Positions 1-9,609 are shown, counted from the first letter of the stretch. The stretch is DNA of 51,835 nucleotides from an uncultured Shewanella sp. (GCF_947491715.1 NZ_CANLKR010000034.1:1-51835); one strand, 5' to 3'. The notes: generated from the sequence alone by a model not told the origin. Translations and numbers: made by a program.

Positions 1-43
1 TGTTTTGCTAATGATAAATAATTCATAAATCCCCTTGTTGAAT

Positions 44-1687
44 TTAATATCCTGATGCTTGTCCGTCTTTGCGGCTTTCAGAGGCGCCAAAATAGACTTG
101 TTTGTTATCATCCCATGCAATGGCTTGATAACCCCCATACTCACCGCTCAAATCTTGTATATCATGACCTCGGTCAATTAAGCCTTGTAGTACACTGGCA
201 CTGAATCCGCTTTCTAAACTTATACAGCCTCCTTGCGTCATTTTTTTGCCAGTAGGTTGGCTGGTGCCAGCATGTAAGAAACGGGGAGCATCACCGGCTT
301 CTTGAAAGTTCATTTTAAAATCGATGAGATTGAGTAGTATTTGAACTTGCATTTGTGGTTGAACTGGGCCGCCCATCACACCAAAGCTTAGCCAAGGTTT
401 GTTGTGGTGAGTTACAAAGGCGGGGATGATGGTATTAAATGGCCGTTTATTGGGTTGGTATACATTATAATCTTGTGGGTTTAAGCTAAAAAGCTGTCCT
501 CTATTTTGTAGCACAAATCCTAAATTGGTGGGGGTCATGCCAGAGCCCATACCACGATAGTTACTTTGAATTAAGGAGACCATATTGCCTTGATTGTCGG
601 CGGTAGTGAGATAGACAGTGTCACCATGATTTAATGCGCTAAGGTTAAGGCCTGACTCGACTTGTTGGTTAGCTCTATGATGAATGAGTGTATTGCGTTT
701 TTGAGCATAATCTTTTGAAAGCAGTGTTTTAATGGGAATGTGATTAAAATCAGGATCGCAATAGAATTTCGCTCTGTCTTCATAGACGAGCTTTATGGTT
801 TCAATGACTGTGTGTATTAATGTTTCGCTGCCAAAACCCATGTGTGCGATATCATGTTGTTCAAGCATGTTGAGTATTTGCAGTACGGCTATTCCTTGCC
901 CGTTTGGAGGGAGCTGCCACACATCAAAACCGCGATATTGCGTGGAAATGGGGGTTACCCATTCTGAGCTGTGTTGATAGAGATCCTCTTCATTTAAAAA
1001 GCCACCATAGTCTTTCATGTAACGGGCAATAATATTGGCTATATCACCACGATAGAAGCCATTTCTGCCATGCTTTGCGATGTGTTTGAGTGTGTCCGCT
1101 AAGTGCGGATTTTTAAAAAGTGTCCCTTTCTCAGGGGGAGAACCATTAGGCATATAAATTTGGGCAAAATTTGGAAATCCTTTTAAATGCTTGGCGCTTT
1201 GTGTCATTTCAATGCTGATGGTTTCAGTCATTGGAAAACCGTGTTCTGCATAATCAATTGTTGGCTGTAATAATGTGCTCATCGGCATTGAGCCAAATTT
1301 TGTATGCATTTCATACCAAGCGTCAACAGTGCCTGGCGTGGAAACAGATAAGGGGCCAAAAGGGGGGATGGCGGTTAACTTCTGATCTATAAAATAGTTA
1401 AGGGGTAATGATATGGGTGAGCGGCCTGAACCATTGAGACCAAAAAGTTGTTGTGATTTCGCCTCCCAAATAATGGCAAATAAGTCTCCGCCTATTCCAC
1501 TGCCAGTGGGTTCAACGAGTCCAAGTAATGCATTGGCGGCAATCGCCGCATCGATGGCATTTCCCCCTTGTTTAAGAATATCGACTGCGACTTGTGTCGC
1601 TAAAGGCTGAGATGTGGCAGCTATGCCGTGTTGGGCAATCACTTCAGATCGTGTGGTAAAAGGTTGCCCTGTGAGTCTATCAGCCAT
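44..1687 (-). CDS. Gamma-glutamyltransferase family protein (Ntn hydrolase)
   Basis: A 547-residue protein of the gamma-glutamyltransferase family, whose members self-cleave and move or hydrolyse gamma-glutamyl groups from glutathione and related peptides. The N-terminal part has the family block with GGNAIDAA and a GSGIGGD stretch. The likely nucleophile is Thr357 in GDTVYL, at the start of the small subunit, followed by SGMTP and the GGPVQPQ segment. It has no signal peptide, so it should be cytoplasmic, unlike periplasmic Ggt. That suits the YwrD-like or cephalosporin-acylase-like branch rather than classic Ggt. The ATG at 1687 is used. It is transcribed leftward, with the zinc-ribbon gene upstream. 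The substrate is not known from sequence. Confidence 0.85.
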   Translation of the reverse strand: MADRLTGQPFTTRSEVIAQHGIAATSQPLATQVAVDILKQGGNAIDAAIAANALLGLVEPTGSGIGGDLFAIIWEAKSQQLFGLNGSGRSPISLPLNYFIDQKLTAIPPFGPLSVSTPGTVDAWYEMHTKFGSMPMSTLLQPTIDYAEHGFPMTETISIEMTQSAKHLKGFPNFAQIYMPNGSPPEKGTLFKNPHLADTLKHIAKHGRNGFYRGDIANIIARYMKDYGGFLNEEDLYQHSSEWVTPISTQYRGFDVWQLPPNGQGIAVLQILNMLEQHDIAHMGFGSETLIHTVIETIKLVYEDRAKFYCDPDFNHIPIKTLLSKDYAQKRNTLIHHRANQQVESGLNLSALNHGDTVYLTTADNQGNMVSLIQSNYRGMGSGMTPTNLGFVLQNRGQLFSLNPQDYNVYQPNKRPFNTIIPAFVTHHNKPWLSFGVMGGPVQPQMQVQILLNLIDFKMNFQEAGDAPRFLHAGTSQPTGKKMTQGGCISLESGFSASVLQGLIDRGHDIQDLSGEYGGYQAIAWDDNKQVYFGASESRKDGQASGY

Positions 1688-1752
1688 CAGTTGTTTTTCT
1701 CTTCTGTAAAGCTAATTTGAAAAAGCTTGGAAAGAAACAATAAGCTATTGGG

Positions 1753-2130
1753 TCACTTCTGTATTGAAGGTTCATCATTTGTTGGTTGGTCAAACTGCTG
1801 TGAGTGGAAGTGATGCTGTTTGATGGCTGAACTGATAGGTTTGATGGCTGCATTGACACTGGACAGGTTTAATAAGAATGAGAAAACAAAGACGCCTAAC
1901 CAACTAATGGCGAGTGTTTTACTTAAGTCGCTATAGCCTTTTTGAAGTGTGAACCAAGCAAAAATAAGGGGTAATAGAAAAATAGCTAAGGCCAGTGCGG
2001 GTGTCATTGTCTTATTAGGGCGAGTTGTTTGAAGTGTTTGTTGAGTTCTTGGAGAAAGACAGTGAGGACAGAGACTTAATGAGGAGTGAAAATGTTTTTG
2101 GCAGTGGTGGCAAATTGGCATGGGCATCAT
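1753..2130 (-). CDS. Small zinc-ribbon membrane protein, unknown function
   Basis: A 125-residue protein I cannot assign to a named family. Residues 7-10 and 21-24 form two CxxC pairs (CHHC and CPHC), as in a zinc ribbon. Two hydrophobic segments follow, roughly residues 43-62 and 72-90, so it is probably a bitopic or hairpin inner-membrane protein with a cytoplasmic metal knuckle. The tail is His- and Gln-rich (QHHFHSQQFDQ). The first two codons are both ATG, and either may start. It lies 65 bp upstream of the gamma-glutamyltransferase gene on the same strand and could be co-transcribed with it. Confidence 0.6.
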   Translation of the reverse strand: MMPMPICHHCQKHFHSSLSLCPHCLSPRTQQTLQTTRPNKTMTPALALAIFLLPLIFAWFTLQKGYSDLSKTLAISWLGVFVFSFLLNLSSVNAAIKPISSAIKQHHFHSQQFDQPTNDEPSIQK

Positions 2131-2212
2131 CCTTGAGCGTTAAACCATGATTGAGTGCCTTTTTGAGACTCTATTTTTTGTGGAGGGCGAGTATTAAAGG
2201 CTTTGTTAGTTA

Positions 2213-2782
2213 TTATTTTAGACGAAATTGAGATAATGAGTTAGATTGATGTGTCTTTGAATAGACAGCCAGTAAATCTAAGCTTTTGGCGATAGCGTAT
2301 TGCGTTTCTTGAATAAACATTATTTTTAATTTTTTTATCTTGTTAACGTGTTCTTGGGTGATGACTAACCCGTTTGAGTGCCGATAGGCTAATAAAGCAA
2401 GGTATTTGGTCCCTTGGTGTTGTTTTTCTTGGATACGCAGTTTGTCATCATTTTTCATAAATGGAGAGGCTTGTTTATAGATGTGTTGATATTGAGCGTA
2501 GATCTTGATGACATGAATATAATCAATATTTCTTGTTAACGTCCGAATATTCATTGAGTCAAGGTAAATGTCATGCAGCTGTTGATGTTGTTGATAGGCG
2601 CTGATGCTGGCGCGATTATTCAGGCACTTGGTTATAATGAGCTGGACTCGTGTGTTCAATTTATTGTTCAAAGAGGCGTGATAAAGAAAAAGAAGCCCCA
2701 AGCTTACGATAATACTCGTCATACAAGATGAAATGATAATGAGTTCATTGACATTAAAAGGTAGGTAAAATTCATCCTGCAT
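2213..2782 (-). CDS. Hypothetical single-pass membrane protein
   Basis: A 189-residue protein that I do not recognise. Residues about 12-35 form one strong membrane segment (IIISSCMTSIIVSLGLLFLY). The rest is a hydrophilic, helix-prone domain rich in His, Gln and Lys with repeated YQ and QH pairs, probably cytoplasmic or coiled. It has no catalytic motif and no lipobox. It is leftward like its neighbours and ends about 80 bp before the zinc-ribbon gene, so the two could share a transcript. It may be lineage-specific. Confidence 0.5.
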   Translation of the reverse strand: MQDEFYLPFNVNELIIISSCMTSIIVSLGLLFLYHASLNNKLNTRVQLIITKCLNNRASISAYQQHQQLHDIYLDSMNIRTLTRNIDYIHVIKIYAQYQHIYKQASPFMKNDDKLRIQEKQHQGTKYLALLAYRHSNGLVITQEHVNKIKKLKIMFIQETQYAIAKSLDLLAVYSKTHQSNSLSQFRLK

Positions 2783-3164
2783 TCGCGATCCCTAATTTAT
2801 GCTTTGATATATCTCTGGGTGCCATCCCTGTTGTCATAGAAATTAGGCAATGATGGCGTTATTGATATTAATGACTTGTCTTTGATGTTCGCCTGTATTT
2901 GACCATACCTGCGATAGACTAAAGCGACATGAATGTTAAATACTGTAGCTATAATGTTACTTTAGTTGTTGTCTTGTTTGTTACCTTTTTTATGTTGTAT
3001 GAAGCACAGGTATAGACAAGTCAATGAAAGTGTAAAGCTGTTTTAACAGTAAAAATAACGAAGGAGTCGATGAGATAACTAATTGATAAGTAGTTCTGTA
3101 TTCGCTACGCACTTATTAAGAAGTGACATAGCGAATCGTCATGTTTTTTCATTGCTGCTTTGAG
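2783..3164. other. Intergenic region with one long hairpin
   Basis: This 382-bp stretch separates the hypothetical membrane protein from the peptide transporter, both leftward. I see no convincing ORF. The only structure is an imperfect inverted repeat at 3100-3136, with ATTCGCTA and TAGCGAAT as perfect outer arms and ACTT/AAGT pairing inside. It lies about 30 bp past the transporter stop. It lacks a following run of T on the minus strand, so it is either a weak terminator or a 3'-end stabiliser. Confidence 0.5.
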
Positions 3165-4742
3165 TTAATCAATATCCCCCATCCAATGTTTAATCAATGG
3201 CGTGAGCAGTAAGGTGACAGCTGCGCCGATAAAAGCAATCCACATAATATCGGTATAGAGTGAGGTGAACATTTGATGTTGAGTCAATGTTGCAGTTGTC
3301 CCTTCGACTAACCTTGTTGTTTGTGTTGCGATGTCGCCAGCACTGCCGGCTAAAAAGGCGGCAATGTACTCGGCGATAGCGGATCCTAAAAACCACAGTC
3401 CCATCATGAGTCCTGCCATTTTGGGCGTGGATAATTTGGTGATCATGGATAAACCAATGGGAGAAATACACAGTTCACCGAGAGTATGGAGGAAATAGGC
3501 AATGATTAACCAAATCATTGCGACGGGATCGTGTTGATGAGAAAAATACAGGCCTAAAAGGAGTGCGGCGAATCCAAGGCCAACTAAGAAAAGCCCAATG
3601 GCGAACTTGGCTGGGGTACTGGGCGCTTTATTGTGCTCATTGAGAGTCAGCCAAAGTTTAGAAAATACGGGCGCCATTAATATGATAAAAATGGCATTTA
3701 AGGATTGAAACATGGGAGAAGGGATGTCTATTCCCAGTAATGTTCTATCGGTGATCCTTTCGGCAAATAAGTTCATTGAACTGCCGGATTGCAAAAAACA
3801 TAAGAAGAACACGGTTGACATCATGATAAGACTCAAAGCGGCGTAGAGGTGCCTTTTTACCGATTGTGATTTTTCGTATAGGCAGTAAATGATGAGTCCT
3901 AAACTGGCAATAATCAATGTGAAACCTAATAAAGAACCCACTATTTGATGATTGCTGACACAAAGTGAAATGAAGGTGATGAGAGCGAATGCTGCAAGGT
4001 AAACGAGATGAGTGACTTTTACCTTACCTAGGCGTTGCGGTTTTATTTTTTTGGGCGTTGTTTTATTTTCAGAAGCCTTGGTGAGATGGCGCTGATTAAG
4101 GATGAAAATACATAGCCCGATGAGCATACCAATACCCGCGAGTCCAAAGCCATAATGCCAGCCATATTGGCGACCCACATAACCACAAATAATTGCGGCA
4201 AGTGCGGCGCCAAGATTGATGCCCATATAAAATAGCGTGAAGCCTGCATCTTTTCTTGGATCATTGGTTGAGTAGAGTTGGCCCACAATAGTGGAAATAT
4301 TCGGTTTTAAAAAACCAATACCGACAATAATAAATGACAAGGAGACATAAAAGGCTGTTAATCCTGTACTCTCAACTTTTATGCCTGCGTCATTGATATA
4401 GGCTAGAGTGCCTTCAAAGGCCATGCCTAAATGGCCAAAACATAACAGGACTCCACCAAAAATGACGGCTTTTTTATAGCCTAAATACCTATCGGCAATG
4501 AGTCCACCGAGTAATGGTAGAGCGTAAACAAGGGCAAAAAAATTACCAAAGATCTGAGTGGCTTCTTTATCACTAAAGAGGAAGTGTTCAGTTAAATAGA
4601 AAATGAGTAATGCTTTTAATCCATAAAAGCTAAATCGTTCCCACATTTCAGTGAAAAAGCAGACATATAAACCTCTAGGATGTCGGACTATGGAATGTGT
4701 TGTATCGGAATGTGTGGCAATAGTAATGCTGTTATTGATCAT
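3165..4742 (-). CDS. POT/PTR family proton-dependent oligopeptide transporter
   Basis: An inner-membrane major-facilitator protein of the proton-coupled oligopeptide transporter family (DtpA/YdgR relatives), importing di- and tripeptides. Helix 1 carries the family signature ExxERFxxYG as TEMWERFSFYG, followed by the ADRYLGYKKA loop. About 14 hydrophobic segments fill the rest, and FLKPNIS matches the second POT signature. The ORF is open upstream to a GTG at 4799, but neither start has a good ribosome site. I chose the ATG at 4742 because the family's N-termini are short, giving 525 residues. It is divergent from the CadC-like regulator, which may control it; this is inference from position only. 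Confidence 0.85.
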   Translation of the reverse strand: MINNSITIATHSDTTHSIVRHPRGLYVCFFTEMWERFSFYGLKALLIFYLTEHFLFSDKEATQIFGNFFALVYALPLLGGLIADRYLGYKKAVIFGGVLLCFGHLGMAFEGTLAYINDAGIKVESTGLTAFYVSLSFIIVGIGFLKPNISTIVGQLYSTNDPRKDAGFTLFYMGINLGAALAAIICGYVGRQYGWHYGFGLAGIGMLIGLCIFILNQRHLTKASENKTTPKKIKPQRLGKVKVTHLVYLAAFALITFISLCVSNHQIVGSLLGFTLIIASLGLIIYCLYEKSQSVKRHLYAALSLIMMSTVFFLCFLQSGSSMNLFAERITDRTLLGIDIPSPMFQSLNAIFIILMAPVFSKLWLTLNEHNKAPSTPAKFAIGLFLVGLGFAALLLGLYFSHQHDPVAMIWLIIAYFLHTLGELCISPIGLSMITKLSTPKMAGLMMGLWFLGSAIAEYIAAFLAGSAGDIATQTTRLVEGTTATLTQHQMFTSLYTDIMWIAFIGAAVTLLLTPLIKHWMGDID

Positions 4743-4855
4743 AATGCTTTTTGTGTTTTTTAGGGTGTGTTTAACATTAACCTGTTTAATAATTTGCACT
4801 TGAAGTTTGCGTGAAAATAGGGGGAAGATAAGGTGAAAATAAGTGAAACAGATTG

Positions 4856-4870
4856 TTTTACTAAGTAAAA
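4856..4870. promoter_or_regulatory. 15-bp palindrome in the divergent promoter region
   Basis: TTTTACTAAGTAAAA is a perfect odd palindrome in the gap between the divergent peptide transporter and CadC-like regulator genes. Such a site could be an operator for one or both promoters. No regulator can be assigned from sequence. Confidence 0.35.
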
Positions 4871-4912
4871 AAGGTAAAGTATAAGTAATGCATAAGGTAA
4901 AGGAATAGGCTT

Positions 4913-6592
4913 ATTGATACTCAATATACATTTGGTGACTTAGTACTTAACACACAATTGGGCACCTTGGTTCGAGAAGATCAGGGTGAAATTCTGTTAC
5001 CTAAATTGAGTTATCAATTACTGTGTGTGTTATGTGATGCTGCGCCCGCTATTGTGAGTCAAGATACGTTAATGAAGTGCGTATGGCCAAATATTATTGT
5101 CAGTGATGAAACGTTAAAACAGCGAGTTAAATTGCTGAGAAAATCGTTAAATGACAGTGCCAGTTCACCTATCTATATTGAAGTTGTTCGAGGTCGAGGT
5201 TATCGAATTTTACCTGAAGTTGTGGCTCAAATTATTGATGTCGAAAATCATCTTGATAAACGGCAAATATTACCAAAGGACAATAGACCCGTAAAAAGGC
5301 TTAACAAAGATGATGAACAGCTTTCTGCTACGGCCAGCGTATTGGCTTATTGGCGAATGATGTTATTGGTGCTCAGCATGAGTCTCTTACCCTTAGTGGG
5401 TTTATTTGTTTGGTACATTGTTGAGCGCAATGATAATGCTGATATTCAGGCATTTGTGGAACCTTTAAAGCCTGCTCCTGCAGTGAAGAAGAAAGAAGTC
5501 CGTTTTTCTGATCAATTATACCAAAAAGCCCTTATTTATTATCATCGATATCGAGAAGAAGATAACCGTCATGCCATCGATTTATTTCATTCTGCGATCG
5601 AGTTAGATGAGGACTTGGCCCCCGCCTATGCTGGATTGTCAGATGCTTATAGCCAAGGGGTATTTCAGTTCAATGGTCCTGTACAGTGGCAAAAGAAAGC
5701 GGTAGAAGCGGCTTATAAGGCGATTGCACTGGATCCTGATTTAGCCGCAGGTTATAAAGCGTTAGGCTTGGCTTATTATAATAAAGGCTGGCTTGCCAAA
5801 GCGGTTATGGCGAATTTAAAAGCCCTGCGTAAGGAAGGGAATTTTAATGAAGCTATGTCTAATTTGGGGTTTATTTATCGCGAAATGGGTTTACTTGCAC
5901 AGGCTTTTCATTGGACGGGGAAAGCCCTTGAAATTGAGCCTAATAACAGTGTGAGTATGGTACACCAAGCCTTGAACTTTATGGCATTAAGTCAATTTGT
6001 TGAGTCTAAGCGCTGGTTAGATAAGTCTTTGTTATTACAGCCTGATTCTGTTTTTGCTAATGATGCTTTAGGGCTGTGGTATTTACAACAAGGTCAATTT
6101 GAAGCGGCTAAAATGCATTATTTAAAACAGCTCTCGCTTTTGCCTCAGCAGTGGCAATTTCGTTTAGGTTTAGCCCAAAGTTATGTTTATTTAAACCAGT
6201 TTTCTGCTATTCAGGGAGTCATTAAGCCTTTGAACATTCCAGAAAATACCCAAATACAAGATAAGGTGCAATTATTGGTTCTTCTGGCTGAAAATCAGCA
6301 AGAGGTTGGTCATAATCAAGCACTGATTGCGCGTATTAAACACAGGTTAGAGCGAGGCTCAGACAGAGCCGAGGACAGTTTTCATTTAGCAGTGATTTAT
6401 GCGGAACAAAAAGACAGTTCAAACTGTTATCGTTATCTCATTCAGGCGATAAACCAAGGTTGGCTATTTTATACTTTGACGCTAAATCATCCTAGCTTTC
6501 AGTTTATACATGAAGAAAAAGGCTTTGTGCAGTTATTGAATGAAATGAAAGAGCAGCAAGCATTTGCTGCTTTAGAAAAGAAAGTCCTGTAA
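4913..6592 (+). CDS. CadC-like membrane transcription regulator with TPR sensor domain
   Basis: A 559-residue ToxR/CadC-type regulator. Residues about 5-105 form an OmpR-type winged helix, ending in the diagnostic VRGRGYR. One membrane helix follows at about 149-170 (MMLLVLSMSLLPLVGLFVWY). The periplasmic remainder is made of tetratricopeptide repeats (ALDPDLAAGYKALGLAYY, ALEIEPNNS and similar). The first usable ordinary start is TTG at 4958, but that would cut off the first strand of the DNA-binding fold (YTFGDLVL). An in-frame stop lies at 4898. The ATT at 4913 has AAAGGAA centred about 10 bases before it, so I place the start there. It probably senses an envelope signal. Confidence 0.75.
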   Translation: MDTQYTFGDLVLNTQLGTLVREDQGEILLPKLSYQLLCVLCDAAPAIVSQDTLMKCVWPNIIVSDETLKQRVKLLRKSLNDSASSPIYIEVVRGRGYRILPEVVAQIIDVENHLDKRQILPKDNRPVKRLNKDDEQLSATASVLAYWRMMLLVLSMSLLPLVGLFVWYIVERNDNADIQAFVEPLKPAPAVKKKEVRFSDQLYQKALIYYHRYREEDNRHAIDLFHSAIELDEDLAPAYAGLSDAYSQGVFQFNGPVQWQKKAVEAAYKAIALDPDLAAGYKALGLAYYNKGWLAKAVMANLKALRKEGNFNEAMSNLGFIYREMGLLAQAFHWTGKALEIEPNNSVSMVHQALNFMALSQFVESKRWLDKSLLLQPDSVFANDALGLWYLQQGQFEAAKMHYLKQLSLLPQQWQFRLGLAQSYVYLNQFSAIQGVIKPLNIPENTQIQDKVQLLVLLAENQQEVGHNQALIARIKHRLERGSDRAEDSFHLAVIYAEQKDSSNCYRYLIQAINQGWLFYTLTLNHPSFQFIHEEKGFVQLLNEMKEQQAFAALEKKVL

Positions 6593-6602
6593 TAGGCTAA
6601 TC

Positions 6603-7640
6603 TTAAGATAATGGAGTATGTTGTTCGAAAAAATCAAGGATACTATTGAGGGCTAAGTTTCTTGGCGTATCTTTTTCCATTAACACCTCATGCCTTGCAT
6701 CGGGAATGGAAATGAGTTGGCTTTGTTGATGTGCAGAGCTCCTACAGACCTTTGATAATATGCCGGCAGCTCGGTTTTGAGAGCGGTTATCAACGATTGT
6801 GTCTCTTCCTGCTTGAACAATTAATAAAGGAGCTGGAGGTGTTTGTGCTGCCAAAACGGCTTCTTCTGCGGCATCAATTGCTTCAATTAACCAATGGTTA
6901 GTTGGAGAGCCGAGTTGTATTTGTGGCATGGCTTGATAACACTGTAAAGTGGCTTCATAACGTTCTAGGCAGTGCGTGAGTTGGTTTTTATTAAATGAAC
7001 CTGCTTCATAATTTTTACCACCTAAAATATAGTTTGGCTCTCGCCGCTTACAGCGATTATCCAATTTTTCGGCTAACCAACGAATAAATGGGCGACTGAT
7101 AGGTAATTTTATACCATACATGGGGGCGACAAAGGCTGCTGCATTGAAAGTATTGGGTTTTTGCTGCATATACAGTGTCCCAATGGTACTGCCCATCGAG
7201 TGGCCAAGAAGAAACAATGTATTGTGCTGTTGGGGTAATATAACTTGATCAATAAAGAGGCTGAAGTCATTAATATAAGTCGAAAATTTATCAATATGTC
7301 CTTGATGAGGATTCAAGGTTAGGCGGCTGGATAGTCCTTGACCCCGATGATCGATGGCATAAACACTATATCCTTGCTGATATAAATCAAATATTAATTC
7401 CTTATATTTCAAATAGGATTCGATTCTGCCATTACTGATCACGATAGCGCGTGTAGTATCAGGGTGCTTGATAAAACAGTAAGCGATATGCAATTTATTG
7501 GTTGTCAGTAAGCTTGACTGAGTCACTTGCTGCCAAAATACTTGTAATTCTTGGCGATTAATTTGGGCTGCTGAAGAAAATGTTCTCACATGGTCAGCAC
7601 TGGGCTCAGCTTTGGGGTCGCGAGGAGCAATTCTGGGCAT
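6603..7640 (-). CDS. pldB: Alpha/beta hydrolase, lysophospholipase L2-like
   Basis: A 345-residue serine hydrolase of the monoglyceride lipase/lysophospholipase group. The nucleophile elbow is GHSMG with Ser148. QAGRDTIVD supplies the acid, and DARHEVLMEKD holds the catalytic His near the C-terminus. It lacks a signal peptide, and the hydrolase fold starts near YCFIKHP. The family cleaves acyl chains from lysophospholipids or monoacylglycerols at the inner membrane. It converges with the regulator gene, 10 bp away, and is separated from the DUF885 gene upstream, so it probably forms a single-gene unit. The symbol reflects similarity to PldB and is not proof of substrate. Confidence 0.75.
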   Translation of the reverse strand: MPRIAPRDPKAEPSADHVRTFSSAAQINRQELQVFWQQVTQSSLLTTNKLHIAYCFIKHPDTTRAIVISNGRIESYLKYKELIFDLYQQGYSVYAIDHRGQGLSSRLTLNPHQGHIDKFSTYINDFSLFIDQVILPQQHNTLFLLGHSMGSTIGTLYMQQKPNTFNAAAFVAPMYGIKLPISRPFIRWLAEKLDNRCKRREPNYILGGKNYEAGSFNKNQLTHCLERYEATLQCYQAMPQIQLGSPTNHWLIEAIDAAEEAVLAAQTPPAPLLIVQAGRDTIVDNRSQNRAAGILSKVCRSSAHQQSQLISIPDARHEVLMEKDTPRNLALNSILDFFEQHTPLS

Positions 7641-7777
7641 GATGGATAACGTAATTGAGTATGCTTAGCGCAGTGTAACAAAGATCAGGATGACTTGTAT
7701 TCATTAAATTCACTCAAATTAAGGTATCATCATGCCTAAACTGTGAAATGGCTAACGTATTTTGTGGCAATACAAAT

Positions 7778-7812
7778 GTGTCCCAGTCTATCTGGAAAGA
7801 GGACTGGGACAC
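7778..7812 (-). terminator. Terminator hairpin after the DUF885 gene
   Basis: GTGTCCCAGTC and GACTGGGACAC form perfect 11-bp arms with a 13-base loop, starting 7 bp past the DUF885 stop. The U-tract on the minus strand is weak (ATTTG), so it may act with Rho or protect the 3' end. Confidence 0.6.
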
Positions 7813-7818
7813 GATACG

Positions 7819-9609
7819 TTAGAGTGATTGTATTTGTTGTTCCGCTTGAATAAAGTCTTGTATGTTTTGCTCTAATATTGTCATAGGCACTGAACCATTG
7901 GCTAGAATAGCATCATGAAAACGCCGTAAATTAAAGTGAGCTCCCAATGCGATTTCAGCTTGTTGACGCAGTTTTTTAATGGTGAGTTCGCCTATTTTGT
8001 AAGAAAGCGCCTGGCCTGGCCAAGTAATATAGCGGTCTATTTCTGTGGTGACATTGTGTAATGACAAGGCGGTATTGCTTGCCATAAAATCGATGGCTTG
8101 CTTTCGACTCCAATTCTTTGCATGTATGCCAGTGTCAACAACCAGGCGTGCGGCTCGCCACATTTCATAAGTGAGCCTGCCAAAATTACTATAAGGATCT
8201 TGGTAAAAACCGGCTTCTAATCCTAAGTATTCGGCGTATAGCCCCCAGCCTTCTCCAAATGCAGAAATGTAACTATAGCGGCGAAAGTTAGGGAGCTGAG
8301 TTAATGATTGATTGAGGGAGATTTGTAGATGATGACCGGGCACAGCTTCATGTAATGTTAAGGCTTCCAGTTCATAGAGTGGGCGTTTATTGAGGGCATA
8401 GGTATTGATCCAATAATAACCGGGTTCATCGTCACTATTGCTGCCTAAATATCGACCTGTGGTGTATTTGGGGGCGATTTCTGCAGGAACAGCTGCTATA
8501 CCGTAAGGAGTCGAGGGTAATTGGGTGAAATATTGTGGCAGTATTGCATCGGCTTTTTTGGCAATGAAAGCCGCTTCTTTTAATAATGCTTTCGAGCTGG
8601 TGGCATAAAACTGTGGATCGTTACGTAAGAAATGTAAAAAATCGGCAAAATTGCCTTTAAAGGCAAGATCTTCAATAACGGTTTGCATTTCTGCACGAAT
8701 ACGTTTGACTTCGTTTAATCCTAAGGTGTGTACTTCATCGGCGCTGATATCACGTGTTGTATAGTAGCGGACTCTATTTTCATAAAATGCCTTGCCATTG
8801 GGTAGCGCTGAGGCGGCAAGATTGATACGGGCTTTGGGAATATAATCTTGCGTCATGAAGTGATAAAAAGCTTGATATGCAGGAATAACACTTTGCTGGA
8901 TAAGTTGTTTTCCTTCTTGTTTGAAGGCGATTTTTTGTTTCTCAGTAAAATGCTGAGGAAAAGTATTAAATGGCGTGAAATAGCCGCTGTCATTTACCGG
9001 AACAATAAAGGCACTGATACTGTCTTCAAATCCGTTGAGCGTAATTTTGGGTAAGGTTATGCCTTCTTTTACTCCTTGTTGTAACCAAAAGGTTTGCTGC
9101 TGAAAGTAGCGAGGGAGCATTTTGAGTTGATGAAGATAACTTTTATAGTCTTGTTCGTTGATAAAGCGTCGATGGCTAATACGGGCTATGTCGCTATGAA
9201 ATCCTCCTTCTGCGGTTAAAGGAAGGTAATGCATTTTAAAGTGATAACGATCGATAGCATCTTGCAGTTGACTGGCAAGGATCTGTTTGTTGATTTGTTG
9301 CGATCGTGATAACGCAGTATCGGGGATCTGAGTCAGTTGATCGAGTAATTTTTGTTGCTGTTGATTACGTGTTAACAGTAACTGGGGAGAAAGATCGGGC
9401 AGTTTTACTGTGGCGGTGTTATCTAATCGATAGGCGAGATCGGGATCGCTTTGTAGTGTTAATTGCCATGCTTGTTCTACAATATTAGAGAGTGCTAAAT
9501 TTGAAGCCATTTTCTCTTCTATTTCTATAATATTATTTGTATGTAATGAGTTTAATTGACAAGCACTTAAACTGAAAATAAAGAAGGGAGTCAGTAGCAA
9601 TCGATGCAT
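7819..9609 (-). CDS. DUF885 family lipoprotein, putative zinc peptidase
   Basis: A 596-residue envelope lipoprotein. The N-terminus is a type II signal with lipobox LSAC and lipidated Cys17; the next residue is Gln, which favours the outer membrane. The DUF885 domain fills the rest. It carries the conserved HEAVPGHH at residues 420-427, an HExxxGHH-type element that suggests a metallopeptidase-like site, with a downstream Glu in EGWGLYAEYLG. Family members are widespread secreted or lipid-anchored proteins with poorly defined substrates. It has its own terminator downstream. A direct proteolytic role is inference. Confidence 0.8.
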   Translation of the reverse strand: MHRLLLTPFFIFSLSACQLNSLHTNNIIEIEEKMASNLALSNIVEQAWQLTLQSDPDLAYRLDNTATVKLPDLSPQLLLTRNQQQQKLLDQLTQIPDTALSRSQQINKQILASQLQDAIDRYHFKMHYLPLTAEGGFHSDIARISHRRFINEQDYKSYLHQLKMLPRYFQQQTFWLQQGVKEGITLPKITLNGFEDSISAFIVPVNDSGYFTPFNTFPQHFTEKQKIAFKQEGKQLIQQSVIPAYQAFYHFMTQDYIPKARINLAASALPNGKAFYENRVRYYTTRDISADEVHTLGLNEVKRIRAEMQTVIEDLAFKGNFADFLHFLRNDPQFYATSSKALLKEAAFIAKKADAILPQYFTQLPSTPYGIAAVPAEIAPKYTTGRYLGSNSDDEPGYYWINTYALNKRPLYELEALTLHEAVPGHHLQISLNQSLTQLPNFRRYSYISAFGEGWGLYAEYLGLEAGFYQDPYSNFGRLTYEMWRAARLVVDTGIHAKNWSRKQAIDFMASNTALSLHNVTTEIDRYITWPGQALSYKIGELTIKKLRQQAEIALGAHFNLRRFHDAILANGSVPMTILEQNIQDFIQAEQQIQSL

